A stretch of 30,897 nucleotides of DNA, from positions 1 to 30,897 of the forward strand of contig CAJUNF010000014.1 in assembly GCA_910587775.1 (NCBI GenBank), written 5' to 3'. The stretch's first letter is position 1; every line of letters starts with the position of its first letter. Positions 1 through 8,755 of the stretch are shown here, piece by piece. The notes under the pieces were generated by a model. That model was not told where the DNA came from, made no database searches, and saw nothing but the letters and a program-made list of their open reading frames with translations. Origin of the DNA: an uncultured Bacilli bacterium. GTDB lineage: Bacteria > Bacillota_I > Bacilli_A > RF39 > UBA660. Both the position numbers and the translations under genes were made by a program.

Positions 1-65
1 TATAACACTAACACTATATCATATTTTACTTACATTTACTAACTATTTCTAAGTTCGAAAGTATT

Positions 66-95
66 AAAAAAGAAGAAAGATTAATTACTTTCTTC
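66..95 (-). terminator. Rho-independent terminator of the rhodanese gene
   Basis: Read on the minus strand, an 8-bp perfect stem (GAAGAAAG with CTTTCTTC, loop TAATTAAT) is followed by six T. The stem overlaps the last codons and the loop contains the TAA stop of the rhodanese gene. Bases 1-65 to its left show no gene or other recognisable site. Confidence 0.8.
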
Positions 96-347
96 CAAAT
101 AAACTTGTGTAACATTATATCCATAATATTCTAATATTGCTACAGCTCTTTTACTATGAATTCCTTTAGTACATAATATATAATATGGTACCTCTTTTTT
201 TAAATATTCTGGGTAGTGTAACATCAATTTATCATATGTAAGATTAATACTTCCTTCTCTTTTTCTTTTTTCATAAGTTACTGGATCACTTAAATCAATT
301 AATGTACCCATACTACTATGATAATCACGAATAGATATTCGTTTCAT
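81..347 (-). CDS. Single-domain rhodanese-like sulfurtransferase
   Basis: This 88-residue protein is a stand-alone rhodanese domain, a cytosolic fold that carries persulfide sulfur on an active-site cysteine. An N-terminal strand ('LIDLSD') is followed by the loop CTKGIHS with Cys59 as the predicted persulfide carrier, and then a helix and strand (GYNVTQVYL). The loop has the CxxGxxS layout, with His where many members have Arg. The start at 347 is chosen because GGTGAT sits five bases upstream; an upstream TTG at 389 in the same frame has no such site. It has its own promoter and terminator, so it is separate from the secretion locus. Its sulfur donor and acceptor cannot be told from the sequence. 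Confidence 0.85.
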   Translation of the reverse strand: MKRISIRDYHSSMGTLIDLSDPVTYEKRKREGSINLTYDKLMLHYPEYLKKEVPYYILCTKGIHSKRAVAILEYYGYNVTQVYLEESN

Positions 348-362
348 TTCTATCACCACAAT

Positions 363-391
363 ATTATATGAAAAAGAAAAAAAAGACAAAA
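363..391 (-). promoter_or_regulatory. Probable sigma-A promoter of the rhodanese gene
   Basis: On the minus strand there is a TATAAT -10 (363-368) with TTTTGT (386-391) 17 bases upstream. The -35 match is weak. The promoter lies just beyond the terminator of the preceding coupling-protein gene. Confidence 0.55.
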
Positions 392-405
392 GGACAAAAG
401 TTTAG

Positions 406-431
406 AAAAAAAGAACTAGATAAACTAGTTC
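406..431 (-). terminator. Rho-independent terminator after virD4
   Basis: A 7-bp perfect stem (GAACTAG with CTAGTTC, five-base loop) is followed by seven T on the minus strand, six bases past the virD4 stop. The stem is GC-poor but the T tract is clear. It marks the distal end of the secretion locus. Confidence 0.75.
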
Positions 432-436
432 AAAAA

Positions 437-2752
437 TTACTCATCTCCAAAAAAATCATCAAAAAATTCATCATCTGTAATAATATTATCATTCATAATG
501 ATACTATCAGCATCAATATTAATTTTTGGTTTCTCTTCCAAAATACTTTTTTTCTCTTCTATTTTTATAGGATCAAGTTTTGGTAAAACAGGCTCTTGAG
601 GAATCAAATCCTTTGGTACGACTTCTGGTTCTTCGTTCATAAAAGCAAACGAATTTTTTTCTTCTACTACTGGTTTTGGCATATCTAAAGATGTTACAGA
701 TTTAGGACTCTCAGGAACCTTTTGTGTACTTTCTATTTCATCCAACTCTTTTAATTTCTTATCAATATCTGCAATCATACGATCAATATCAGCATCAGTT
801 AGACCATTTGGATTCATTCCCATATTTGGCATTCCACCATTAGAATTTGCTGGTTTTGGCATTCCAAATGGATTTGAAACTTCAGATGAGGAAGAAAAAG
901 GATTAGGAGTAGCAAATGGATTTATTGATGAAGCAAATGGATTCATACTAGGTCCCATATTAGGCATTCCTGGCATAAATGGATTAAACCCTGTATTCGG
1001 TCCTTGACCACCGTTTGGTTGATTTTCAATTTCTTTCATCATATTTTTTCGTTTTTCTTCTGAAACATATTTTTTCAAATCAAATAAAGATATTTCTTTC
1101 ATTTCACGTACTGGAAGTTCAGCCATCTCACGTTTAATTCCCCAATCCATTTTAAAATCAGGTTCCAACTTTGTTTTAAAAGGATTCATACGTAATCGTT
1201 TAATAATTACTTCAAAAAGACGCATTTTTTGTAAATCAGTAACCGTAACAAGAGGTGTACTAGCTGTCTTATCTTTATCTTTGCTTTTAACCTCTCCACA
1301 CATCTTACTAATCTCTTCAAGTGCAGCCATTTCTGTACTAATTAAATATACTAAATTACCACAGTTACCTTTAATTACCTCTGCAACTTCTTTTCCATAA
1401 ACATCATTAAGCTGAGAAAAGTTTTGAATAATAAAAGTAAAACGAACATCACGGCTTCTTGCAGCAGAAACCATAGAATCAACATCCTTAAGTGGTGGCA
1501 TGTTAGCAAACTCATCTAAAATGAAATTGGTACGATATGGAAGTTTTCCTCCATTTTCTTTAGCAACATCAATCATTGTTTCATAACATTGTTTAATAAA
1601 AATAGTAAGTAAACTATGATAAGTCGTTTTTTCATCATGAATAATCATGAAAATAGCAGTTTTCTCTGTTCCGATCTTACGCATATCAAAATCGCTATAA
1701 GAAAGCATTTCAGAAAGTTTCTCACGAGAAGAAAATAAACGAATCTTCTGACGGAAAGTAGAAGTAATACCACCTTTGGTATCAGTTGGAGCATTAATTG
1801 TATTAGAAGCAAAAATATATGGACTAGAAGATTCTCCTTTTAAGTTAAAATACTCTTTAATATAAGTACTAGTAGCAAATCGCTCTTCTCCTATGGTACT
1901 CATAAAATTAATAGAATTTAAATTTACTTCTTCTTCTTTTGCATCAATAAATAAACCAAGTGCTAATCCTGAAAAATAATCTGCTGCACTTTTTTCCCAA
2001 AATGGATCTTTACTTTTGGCATCACTTAAAATATTTAAAGCAACGTCATCCAATAATTCCGTAGATTTATCTACATCTCCACTTTTATAATAACGGTAAG
2101 GAAGTGTTAATGGATTCCATGCATTACCATTTTGTGGATCACGGAAATTTAAAACAATAATATTATAGCCTTGTTCTTTTAAATAACTTGCACAGTACTT
2201 ATATAACTCTCCCTTAGGGTCAGTTATAATCATACTTTCTCCTTTTTTGGCAAGTAAATTCACCATTGGTTTAACAATAGTTTCAGTCTTACCAGATCCA
2301 GTAGAACCAATAACTAAATTATGATACTCTCCATTATCAACCCAAATATCTTTACCATTATTGATAAGTGGTATCCCAGCAGCTTCTACCTGAGGACTAT
2401 TAGCAGTAACATGACTAACACCTTTATCTTCTTTGATTTCTTTATCTTTTGCCCATCTAGAATAACCTTTTTCTTCTTTATCTCCAATATTTAAAATATG
2501 CTTTCCACTTTTATCTTTATCAAAAATATACGAAGAAACACTTGAAAAAATAATAATTAAAGCAATAAAAAACATCGTTAAAGTAAGAATTAGTTTATCT
2601 CCAAAAAAAGCTGGAAATGGATTTAAACCAAAAAAGGAACCATCTTCTGCAAAAGATGCGAAATTAAGGACAGCAATTGCACATAAATACAATAAAAATA
2701 TACAAAAAGCTATAAAAATAGAAAAATCTTTTGGTGCAACTCGAAACTTCAT
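437..2752 (-). CDS. virD4: VirD4/TraG-family T4SS coupling ATPase
   Basis: This is the 771-residue membrane ATPase that presents substrates to a type IV secretion channel. Two membrane helices (about 11-33 and 53-78) precede a hexameric-ATPase core with Walker A GSTGSGKT (149-156), a following 'ITDPKGEL' strand, and Walker B FILDEFANMPP (about 410-420) with the IIQNFSQL glutamine segment. These are TraG/VirD4 hallmarks. From about residue 580 the protein becomes a Pro/Asn/Met-rich linker with five NPF motifs, then a short helical and acidic tail ending in 'DDFFGDE'. The start at 2752 has AGGAG eight bases upstream; the in-frame ATG at 2776 lacks a site and lies at the -10 element. It has its own promoter and terminator and is the last gene of the locus. 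The tail probably recruits substrates or partners, but this is inference. Confidence 0.93.
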   Translation of the reverse strand: MKFRVAPKDFSIFIAFCIFLLYLCAIAVLNFASFAEDGSFFGLNPFPAFFGDKLILTLTMFFIALIIIFSSVSSYIFDKDKSGKHILNIGDKEEKGYSRWAKDKEIKEDKGVSHVTANSPQVEAAGIPLINNGKDIWVDNGEYHNLVIGSTGSGKTETIVKPMVNLLAKKGESMIITDPKGELYKYCASYLKEQGYNIIVLNFRDPQNGNAWNPLTLPYRYYKSGDVDKSTELLDDVALNILSDAKSKDPFWEKSAADYFSGLALGLFIDAKEEEVNLNSINFMSTIGEERFATSTYIKEYFNLKGESSSPYIFASNTINAPTDTKGGITSTFRQKIRLFSSREKLSEMLSYSDFDMRKIGTEKTAIFMIIHDEKTTYHSLLTIFIKQCYETMIDVAKENGGKLPYRTNFILDEFANMPPLKDVDSMVSAARSRDVRFTFIIQNFSQLNDVYGKEVAEVIKGNCGNLVYLISTEMAALEEISKMCGEVKSKDKDKTASTPLVTVTDLQKMRLFEVIIKRLRMNPFKTKLEPDFKMDWGIKREMAELPVREMKEISLFDLKKYVSEEKRKNMMKEIENQPNGGQGPNTGFNPFMPGMPNMGPSMNPFASSINPFATPNPFSSSSEVSNPFGMPKPANSNGGMPNMGMNPNGLTDADIDRMIADIDKKLKELDEIESTQKVPESPKSVTSLDMPKPVVEEKNSFAFMNEEPEVVPKDLIPQEPVLPKLDPIKIEEKKSILEEKPKINIDADSIIMNDNIITDDEFFDDFFGDE

Positions 2753-2777
2753 AAAAATTCGCTCCTGTTCTTGCATT

Positions 2778-2806
2778 ATTATACTACATCAAAAAGGAAA
2801 AAAGAA
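2778..2806 (-). promoter_or_regulatory. Probable promoter of virD4
   Basis: A perfect TATAAT (2778-2783) lies about 26 bases upstream of the chosen virD4 start, with a poor -35 (TTCTTT, 2801-2806) at 17 bases spacing. It follows the strong terminator at 2833-2872, so virD4 is probably transcribed alone. Confidence 0.55.
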
Positions 2807-2832
2807 TACTTTTTAAGCGACCATTTAATGCG

Positions 2833-2872
2833 AAAAAAAGAAAAGTGCATGAAACAACTATTTCATCCACTT
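2833..2872 (-). terminator. Rho-independent terminator of the nlpC-lipoprotein unit
   Basis: Minus-strand arms at 2861-2872 and 2843-2854 form a 12-position stem with a single G/G mismatch and a six-base loop, followed by TTCTTTTTTT. The stem overlaps the TAA stop of the upstream gene. Confidence 0.82.
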
Positions 2873-3584
2873 ATTTTTGATTTTGATTTCTTAAATTATA
2901 GAAAAATATTCCACCTATAACTACAAAAAAGAAAGCTAATATAAGGAAAGCAAGCAAAGTAGAATTTTCTTCTTGCTTTTCCTCTGTATACTCTTCATCA
3001 TGATTACTTACCTCTTCATTTTGAATAGAGAATATTAAACTTCTTTCTAAATAATTATTTTTATTAATATACCAAATATAAGTATTATCTTGAACTTCAT
3101 CAGCATTAGATACTACAATTGGCTTTACAGATTCTAAACGTATTGTCACACTAGAAATATTCGGAAAATTTTCCATACACAAAAATTTAGAACTAGTTCG
3201 GTAAGTTAATGTACCATCTTGGGAATTTTCACTCATATTAAATTTCTCATAACAAGTATGAACAGAATTTGCCCGATAAAACTGATTTGCTAAAAACTCA
3301 TAAGAAAAACGCTTTGTATAATACATTCCATTTTTTAATATTTCTGTCGCATAATATGACACTCCATCTAATTTTTCAGGATAATCTCCAGCATCTGGAT
3401 CATCATAAAACGTTTTATAAGGAAATGAATCTTGACTTAAAGATAAACTCTCTTCTTCGTTTTCTGTTTTTAAATAAAACTCTTCAGAAAAAATATTTCT
3501 CTCATCAATATTTAAATGATATTCCACTTCACAACCACTACAAAAAAGAAAAATAAATAACAAAATAAAAATTTTAAATTTCAT
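2871..3584 (-). CDS. Small exported, C-terminally anchored protein of unknown function, lipoprotein-like
   Basis: I do not recognise this 237-residue protein. It has an N-terminal hydrophobic segment ending FCSGC, which resembles a lipobox but has Cys at -3 where Leu/Val is usual. A mainly beta-predicted ectodomain with a few cysteines follows, then one C-terminal membrane helix and a short basic tail (NLRNQNQK). The outside domain is therefore held to the membrane at one or both ends. The start at 3584 is preferred because AAAGGAT lies upstream; an earlier in-frame start at 3617 would overlap the preceding gene by 32 bases. It follows the NlpC/P60 gene with one base between, and the terminator at 2833-2872 closes this two-gene unit. 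A role beside the wall hydrolase or T4SS channel is likely from position only. Confidence 0.7.
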   Translation of the reverse strand: MKFKIFILLFIFLFCSGCEVEYHLNIDERNIFSEEFYLKTENEEESLSLSQDSFPYKTFYDDPDAGDYPEKLDGVSYYATEILKNGMYYTKRFSYEFLANQFYRANSVHTCYEKFNMSENSQDGTLTYRTSSKFLCMENFPNISSVTIRLESVKPIVVSNADEVQDNTYIWYINKNNYLERSLIFSIQNEEVSNHDEEYTEEKQEENSTLLAFLILAFFFVVIGGIFFYNLRNQNQK

Positions 3585-3585
3585 A

Positions 3586-5976
3586 TTAATATCCTTTCGC
3601 AGCACACATACTATCAAAGCTATCTAATACTTGATGTTTATTATAAAACTCACTTAATAATAGCCCTTTACGCTTTTTTTCATTAAAAGAAACTTTTCCA
3701 AAAATCACTCCATTAGCTTTATTAGAAGCATGTACTATATTATAATACCCTTCTGCATTATTAATGTTCGTTATAATAACAATATGTCCCCAAGGTTTAT
3801 CTGACCCTGGTGTTAATATAGCATCTCCTATTTGAAGTCTTGAATCACCTAATTCTACTAAAGTTGCAACTGTTCCCCACTGAGAAGCTGTGTAAGGAAA
3901 CCAAGTAAGTCCAGCATTATACACCGCCCATGTTACAAAACTAGAACAATCTGGCCCATACGGCCCCCAATTTGATAAAACTCCATAAGATAACGGAGGA
4001 TTTGGTTGATGCATTCCTCCATAAACATAATGAAATTTCTTACCATATTCTGCTAACTGCATTACAGCACGAGAAGCAACATAAGCAACTCCTACACCAG
4101 TTCCTCTATTATAACAACCATCTCGAATAATAGCTTCATTAAATGCATCTAATGTCGTTCCTTGAGAAGAAAGAAAACTTGAAATTGTTTCATTTAAAAA
4201 AGTTGTTCCATTCGTATCTCCAAAAATACCAGCTTCTGTCTGACAAGTTTCTTTTCCAAGTTTAAAAATTGCTTGTCGATGCTGAACATATTTTTCAGCT
4301 TGCCACTGAATATAAGCATCTTTCTCTTCTTGTGTAGAAGCAACACAAGTAGGACTTCTACCAACAATTTTACCTCCAGAATAAATAGGAGCACAATAAT
4401 AACTACTATTACAACGAGAATAATTTTCTCCAAACATAATTTTGGCGTAATAGCATCCACCTAAACCTTGTTCTTTCTTTTTATCGAAATTATACAACCA
4501 ATCTCCAAAATAAGAATATTTTTTAACAATTTCTTCTAAAGACCCTTTTTCAACAAAATAATCAAATAAAGCTTCAACACCCTCCATAAAAGAGTCATAA
4601 AAATCTCCATGACTACAATCATTACAATGTCCCATTCCATAATAATTATAATGTTGAGTATCAGAAGAGTTAGCAGTAAATGCGGTTTCTTTTCTAGCAA
4701 AAATATAAATTAACTCAGGATTAATTTTTTTTGCCACTCCCATATCATAAATATCTCCTGCATAATCAATAAAATATTTAGCATAGGATTGAAACTTTCC
4801 TGTAGTCAAAAACTCAGTTACTAAAGAAATAAATTCACTTCGAGACAAAGGAGTACTTCGAAAAGGCATATTTCCTCCAGTACACTCATAGGAATCAAAA
4901 AATTTTTTACTAGCCATAGTTGGATCATTTGTGTTTAACTCCCAATCTTTATTTGGATAAAATAATTTTAAAACCCCTTCGTAGGTCTTATTATCTTGAC
5001 TAGTTAAATAATGAGCCGCATAAATACTTACACCAATTCCAGTTCCACCATCTACATATTTTAAATCTGGTTCTTCATCTGCTCCATAATTCCATTCTTC
5101 TAAAAAACATTCTGGCTTAGCATTTTCAGGAGCATTACAAGGACAATTCTTAAAATTCCAATTTTCCACATTTTCTTCTACCCAACTATTTGGAAACTCA
5201 TAAGTTATTTGGGGAATCGTATAAGATGTTTTGTAAGCATTAGACGGATCTGAAATTTCAATATCATCTTCCAACATTACATTAGAATAAGAACAAAAAC
5301 CATCTACTGAAGTAGCATAATACTCCTTAGAATTTCTTTTAACCATTGCAACATCTTTTACAGCTTTAATATCTCTTTGTATTTTTAAATACTCTTCACT
5401 ATTAGAATTAAGAACTTCAAACTGATAAATATCATCAACCTCTGGAATATATGTCTTACTACAAGTTCCAGAAAATTGAATTTCAGTATTAATAACAATC
5501 GATAAAACACGGTATAAATCTGCATCAACATTATTTAAATCCTTTGTTGCAGAATAAATATGACTAATAATATATTCTTCTATGGATAAACTTTGAGTAA
5601 CAGCATCTTCTCCGCTTCCAAATGTCACCCTTACCTGATTACATTTTGGTTGAACATATGGAAATCCTCCACTTATTCCACCATAAGATAAGGAAACAAT
5701 TACTAATATCAAAACCACAAATAAAAATATAACAGCAATTGGTACAAAATACTTTTTTGAAATAACATTTTTTAATGTTGTCCATTTAAGTCCTGGATTA
5801 GAACTATTTGAGTGATCATCTTCACTTTGATCTTCAGCATTACCTGGAGATGATTTATCAAGAGAATTAGAATTACCAACTTGCATATCTTGGTTATCAG
5901 AACTTTCTTCATTATTATCTTCAGAATCTTTTATTTCATCTATTTCATTTTTAAAAAATTCTTCCTCTTGATCCAT
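3586..5976 (-). CDS. Membrane-anchored modular peptidoglycan hydrolase (lysozyme-like plus NlpC/P60), VirB1 role
   Basis: This 796-residue protein should open the wall for the T4SS, the role of VirB1, TcpG or CwlT in related systems. Order: an acidic, Asn/Ser-rich cytosolic tail (1-65), one membrane helix (77-98), a region from about 115 weakly like SpoIID, a lysozyme/transglycosylase-like segment (about 395-500, with Glu430 in 'IFARKETAF' as candidate acid), and an NlpC/P60 domain (about 635-775). That last domain has candidate nucleophile Cys677 in PDCSSFVTW, His731 in WGHIVIIT and His749. Extra cysteines are spread through the outside part. The start at 5976 has GGTGG just upstream; GTG codons in frame to 5988 overlap that site. 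It has its own extended -10 promoter and is followed by a lipoprotein-like gene. The NlpC/P60 call is firm, the lysozyme-like call moderate, the SpoIID likeness weak. Confidence 0.88.
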   Translation of the reverse strand: MDQEEEFFKNEIDEIKDSEDNNEESSDNQDMQVGNSNSLDKSSPGNAEDQSEDDHSNSSNPGLKWTTLKNVISKKYFVPIAVIFLFVVLILVIVSLSYGGISGGFPYVQPKCNQVRVTFGSGEDAVTQSLSIEEYIISHIYSATKDLNNVDADLYRVLSIVINTEIQFSGTCSKTYIPEVDDIYQFEVLNSNSEEYLKIQRDIKAVKDVAMVKRNSKEYYATSVDGFCSYSNVMLEDDIEISDPSNAYKTSYTIPQITYEFPNSWVEENVENWNFKNCPCNAPENAKPECFLEEWNYGADEEPDLKYVDGGTGIGVSIYAAHYLTSQDNKTYEGVLKLFYPNKDWELNTNDPTMASKKFFDSYECTGGNMPFRSTPLSRSEFISLVTEFLTTGKFQSYAKYFIDYAGDIYDMGVAKKINPELIYIFARKETAFTANSSDTQHYNYYGMGHCNDCSHGDFYDSFMEGVEALFDYFVEKGSLEEIVKKYSYFGDWLYNFDKKKEQGLGGCYYAKIMFGENYSRCNSSYYCAPIYSGGKIVGRSPTCVASTQEEKDAYIQWQAEKYVQHRQAIFKLGKETCQTEAGIFGDTNGTTFLNETISSFLSSQGTTLDAFNEAIIRDGCYNRGTGVGVAYVASRAVMQLAEYGKKFHYVYGGMHQPNPPLSYGVLSNWGPYGPDCSSFVTWAVYNAGLTWFPYTASQWGTVATLVELGDSRLQIGDAILTPGSDKPWGHIVIITNINNAEGYYNIVHASNKANGVIFGKVSFNEKKRKGLLLSEFYNKHQVLDSFDSMCAAKGY

Positions 5977-6003
5977 ACTATCCACCACCAGACTACTATT
6001 TAT

Positions 6004-6032
6004 AGTATAACAAAAGACCTAATAGTTTTAAA
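6004..6032 (-). promoter_or_regulatory. Extended -10 promoter of the wall-hydrolase unit
   Basis: On the minus strand TTTAAA (6027-6032), a 17-base spacer and TATACT (6004-6009) preceded by TGT give an extended -10 promoter. Transcription would start about 20 bases before the gene start at 5976. Confidence 0.7.
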
Positions 6033-6050
6033 GATCATTTTTTACTACGT

Positions 6051-6084
6051 AAAAAAACAAAAATACCAAAAATATTTGGTATTT
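6051..6084 (-). terminator. Rho-independent terminator after virB4
   Basis: A perfect 10-bp stem (AAATACCAAA with TTTGGTATTT, four-base loop) is followed by TTGTTTTTTT on the minus strand, a few bases after the virB4 stop. It separates the channel/energy unit from the wall-hydrolase unit. Confidence 0.85.
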
Positions 6085-6091
6085 AACAAAA

Positions 6092-7876
6092 TTATAAACC
6101 TCCACCAGAACCAAAAGAATCTAGTTCTTCTTGAGTAACAATAATATTTATTCTCATTCTTCTATTACCACAGACAAATAATGCTTCCCCTTGATTATAA
6201 TATTTAATACTATCTTTTTCACTATCATTTAAATCAATCAAACGAGCTAAATCATCAATTGCTTGTTTCCTTAAGCCCATCACAATATAATATGCAGCAT
6301 TATCAAAAATAGCTTTTCCATGTGTAATAACACTTGGTGCTGCAAAATCAGTTGGTTGTTGTGTAATAATAATAGTTCCAGTGTTGTATTTACGACTACG
6401 TCTTTGAATCTGTGCTAAGAATTCCGCACCTAGTTCATTACGAGTAGATAACAATACATGCGCTTCATCAACACACAAAACAGTATTAATATTAGGATCT
6501 AAACATAATCCCCATGCATACTTTAATATATTAAAGAACAATGCATTTTTAATATTATCATCAGAATTCATGAGTTCTCGTATATTAAATACAATAAAAT
6601 CGGTATCAATTTGTAATGTTGTATGCCCTGTAAAATAATAACGTAATTCCTTTACAAGTGGACGAATCTTAAGTTCAAGTCTTTCCATAACATCACGCTC
6701 ATGCGTTTTTTCAGTCATAGAAAGAAGTCTTCCTTTAATCGTCGCATAAACATCATCAAAAGTTGGATAATCTTGAGATGTAAACTGTGTATAATCTGTA
6801 TCAAAATCAATCTTATATCGTTTATAAGTATCTTGTACAACTTCTGTAAACATAGTAAGTACATCCTCTTCTATATTAGGAGAATAATACTTCATAAATG
6901 CTTTTAATTGTTGTAAAGTTCGTGTAAGAACTGTATAACCAAGTCCTTGAGAAATCTCTGTTTCATCAGCATCAATTACGATTTCAAGTGGATTAATCAT
7001 TCCAAATTCTCCACCTTTTCCAAGATCTAAGAAATCTCCTCCCATATTACGAGCCATATCTTCAAGCTCACCTTCGGGATCAATACAAACAATTTTATAT
7101 TCATTTCGAATATGACTACGTAAAAGAAGTTTTGCAGCAGTAGATTTACCACTACCAGAAGTACCTAAAATGATAACGTTTGCATTATTACGGTTATTTT
7201 CTTTCTTAATCTGATATAAAAATTGATTAAATAAAATAACACCACCTGAGAAATCTACTCCAAATAAAGTACTATTTCCAGGATCTTTAATGCTATCAAA
7301 AATAAATGGATACATGGCTGCTATTGTAACACTTGGAATAGGTGTTCCTACTCGTTCCTCAATATCTTGTTTTGGAAAAATTGGAAGCATTGATTTAATA
7401 ACCTTCTCTTGCTCAAACATTAAAGATACACCACGCATACCAAGAGCATCCAAATAATTTCGAACCTGCATCTTACGCATTTCAAGTTCATCTTTAGTAT
7501 CGCCTGAAATCAAAATATGAAGTTGAAAATCAAAGATTCTTGCTTGTGTTGCTACTAACATTTGAATAAATTGTTCCAAAGACTCATAATCCTGACGAAT
7601 TCTTTCTTGAATCGTTTTATCATGCTCATTTTGATAACGCATTTTCAAATCTGCTATCTCTTTATTAATCATCCTTTGTAATGTAGATAACTCAATTGGA
7701 ATATGTTTTGCAACCACTTTAACACCTGAAATATTTGTTAAATTAGCTAAATATCCAGATTGTATAAATTTCGGATAACTAACTATAGAAAAAATAGTAC
7801 AATATTTTCCACTCATCATAAAATCCATTGGTTTAAATTCAATTCCCTTTGGAGCTAATTGTGCTTTTATGTTCAT
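6092..7876 (-). CDS. virB4: VirB4/TrbE-family T4SS ATPase, C-terminal (motor) part
   Basis: This 594-residue protein carries the ATPase core of VirB4, the conserved energiser of T4SS assembly and transport. About 230 residues of the middle VirB4 region, including a helical stretch at 62-110, lead to Walker A GTSGSGKS (238-245), the following 'CIDPEGELEDMARNMGG' segment typical of VirB4, Walker B VLCVDEAH (466-473), and the TIIITQQPTD motif. The missing N-terminal domain is in the preceding gene: its TGA stop overlaps this ATG as ATGA. The start is supported by GGTGA seven bases upstream, and this frame is closed by TAG seven codons before the ATG. The two halves therefore look translationally coupled, not split by a simple sequencing slip. 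A strong terminator follows. Confidence 0.93.
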   Translation of the reverse strand: MNIKAQLAPKGIEFKPMDFMMSGKYCTIFSIVSYPKFIQSGYLANLTNISGVKVVAKHIPIELSTLQRMINKEIADLKMRYQNEHDKTIQERIRQDYESLEQFIQMLVATQARIFDFQLHILISGDTKDELEMRKMQVRNYLDALGMRGVSLMFEQEKVIKSMLPIFPKQDIEERVGTPIPSVTIAAMYPFIFDSIKDPGNSTLFGVDFSGGVILFNQFLYQIKKENNRNNANVIILGTSGSGKSTAAKLLLRSHIRNEYKIVCIDPEGELEDMARNMGGDFLDLGKGGEFGMINPLEIVIDADETEISQGLGYTVLTRTLQQLKAFMKYYSPNIEEDVLTMFTEVVQDTYKRYKIDFDTDYTQFTSQDYPTFDDVYATIKGRLLSMTEKTHERDVMERLELKIRPLVKELRYYFTGHTTLQIDTDFIVFNIRELMNSDDNIKNALFFNILKYAWGLCLDPNINTVLCVDEAHVLLSTRNELGAEFLAQIQRRSRKYNTGTIIITQQPTDFAAPSVITHGKAIFDNAAYYIVMGLRKQAIDDLARLIDLNDSEKDSIKYYNQGEALFVCGNRRMRINIIVTQEELDSFGSGGGL

Positions 7877-8442
7877 TCTGGACTCACCATCCCACTAAAT
7901 GTTGTTGCCACTCCCCCATTAAAGAAATTATCTATAATAATACGCAAATCATTATTTGAAGTTTGAGATGAATTAAGTCCACAATTCGCTAGATTACTAA
8001 TTAGAGTATGAATACGCTTTTGAACAATTTCCATTTTCTTTTCTTTAAACAAAATATAATATTCTGTATCAACAACATTATATTGTGCACTCATAAAATT
8101 ATTTGCTTTATTAATATCTTCTTGAATTAATTTTCTACTAATATTAGTTTGTGCTTTATTAAAAAGAATTTGTAATTGAGATAAATAAACATTAATATCC
8201 ACAGGTCGATCTGCTACAACAAGCCAAAATTCATAATCTATAGAATTATAGAAATTTCTTAAATTATACAAAATATTATCTCTTGATCCTTGATCAAGAA
8301 TAAAAATATTTTTAGGTTGTACTTTAATACCTGTTACATATTCTCCATTATCTAATTGAATCATTCCATTCATAATTTGTCGAATTGGAATCCAATCCTC
8401 AGTCCATTTTGAAGATATTTCTTCTTTTTTATTTTTCGCCAT
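7873..8442 (-). CDS. VirB4-family protein, separate N-terminal domain
   Basis: This 189-residue product matches what a VirB4 N-terminal domain should look like: 'DWIPIRQI', then a short beta segment 'GEYVTGIKVQPKN', and alpha/beta structure ending just where the next gene resumes the VirB4 fold. It has no ATPase motifs of its own. The start lies 14 bases inside the upstream PrgI-like gene, and its TGA stop overlaps the next ATG, so three genes are translationally linked. The natural VirB4 protein is normally one chain of about 600-850 residues; 189 plus 594 fits that size. The two products probably assemble as a non-covalent VirB4. Confidence 0.8.
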   Translation of the reverse strand: MAKNKKEEISSKWTEDWIPIRQIMNGMIQLDNGEYVTGIKVQPKNIFILDQGSRDNILYNLRNFYNSIDYEFWLVVADRPVDINVYLSQLQILFNKAQTNISRKLIQEDINKANNFMSAQYNVVDTEYYILFKEKKMEIVQKRIHTLISNLANCGLNSSQTSNNDLRIIIDNFFNGGVATTFSGMVSPE

Positions 8443-8737
8443 CTTTTATACACCAGCCCTTCCAATAATAACGCCTTCTATTCATAAAAAATAGAAAAAT
8501 ATTTGTTAATAGTTGCATTACATTATGATAATTTGGAACAGGAATTACTAAAAAGCCACTAATTAAAGCCGGAAGTAAAACCAAAAGAGCTGTTTGAATA
8601 TCCATTGACTGAAATACAAATAGCATTACTAATGTAATAGAACAACCAATTCCAAAAATAATTAAATCAATTGGAGTAAAGAAACCAAAAATCAATTTGG
8701 ATTTCTTTGTATTTGCTGGTATTAAATAATCATTCAT
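8429..8737 (-). CDS. PrgI/VirB3-like small inner-membrane T4SS protein
   Basis: This 102-residue protein has the PrgI-family layout: an N-terminal IPANTKKSKLIFGFFTP segment, two adjacent membrane helices (about 25-45 and 50-68) and a conserved-looking tail with 'VPNYHNVMQLL' and the basic RRRYYWKGW. PrgI proteins are the Gram-positive counterparts of VirB3 and are usually encoded directly before VirB4, as here. GGTGA lies seven bases before the ATG. The assignment rests on motif, size and gene order, and I am fairly confident. Confidence 0.82.
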   Translation of the reverse strand: MNDYLIPANTKKSKLIFGFFTPIDLIIFGIGCSITLVMLFVFQSMDIQTALLVLLPALISGFLVIPVPNYHNVMQLLTNIFLFFMNRRRYYWKGWCIKDGEK

Positions 8738-8755
8738 ATTTTCACCCTTCTATTC

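Noticed and set aside
2871..3584. Confident lipoprotein assignment
   Set aside because: The FCSGC segment has Cys at -3 rather than Leu/Val, and a C-terminal helix can anchor the protein by itself.
6092..8442. A frameshift or assembly error splitting virB4
   Set aside because: The downstream half has a well-spaced GGTGA site, an ATG in a coupled ATGA overlap and an in-frame TAG shortly upstream. A single indel would not produce this; reads should still be checked.
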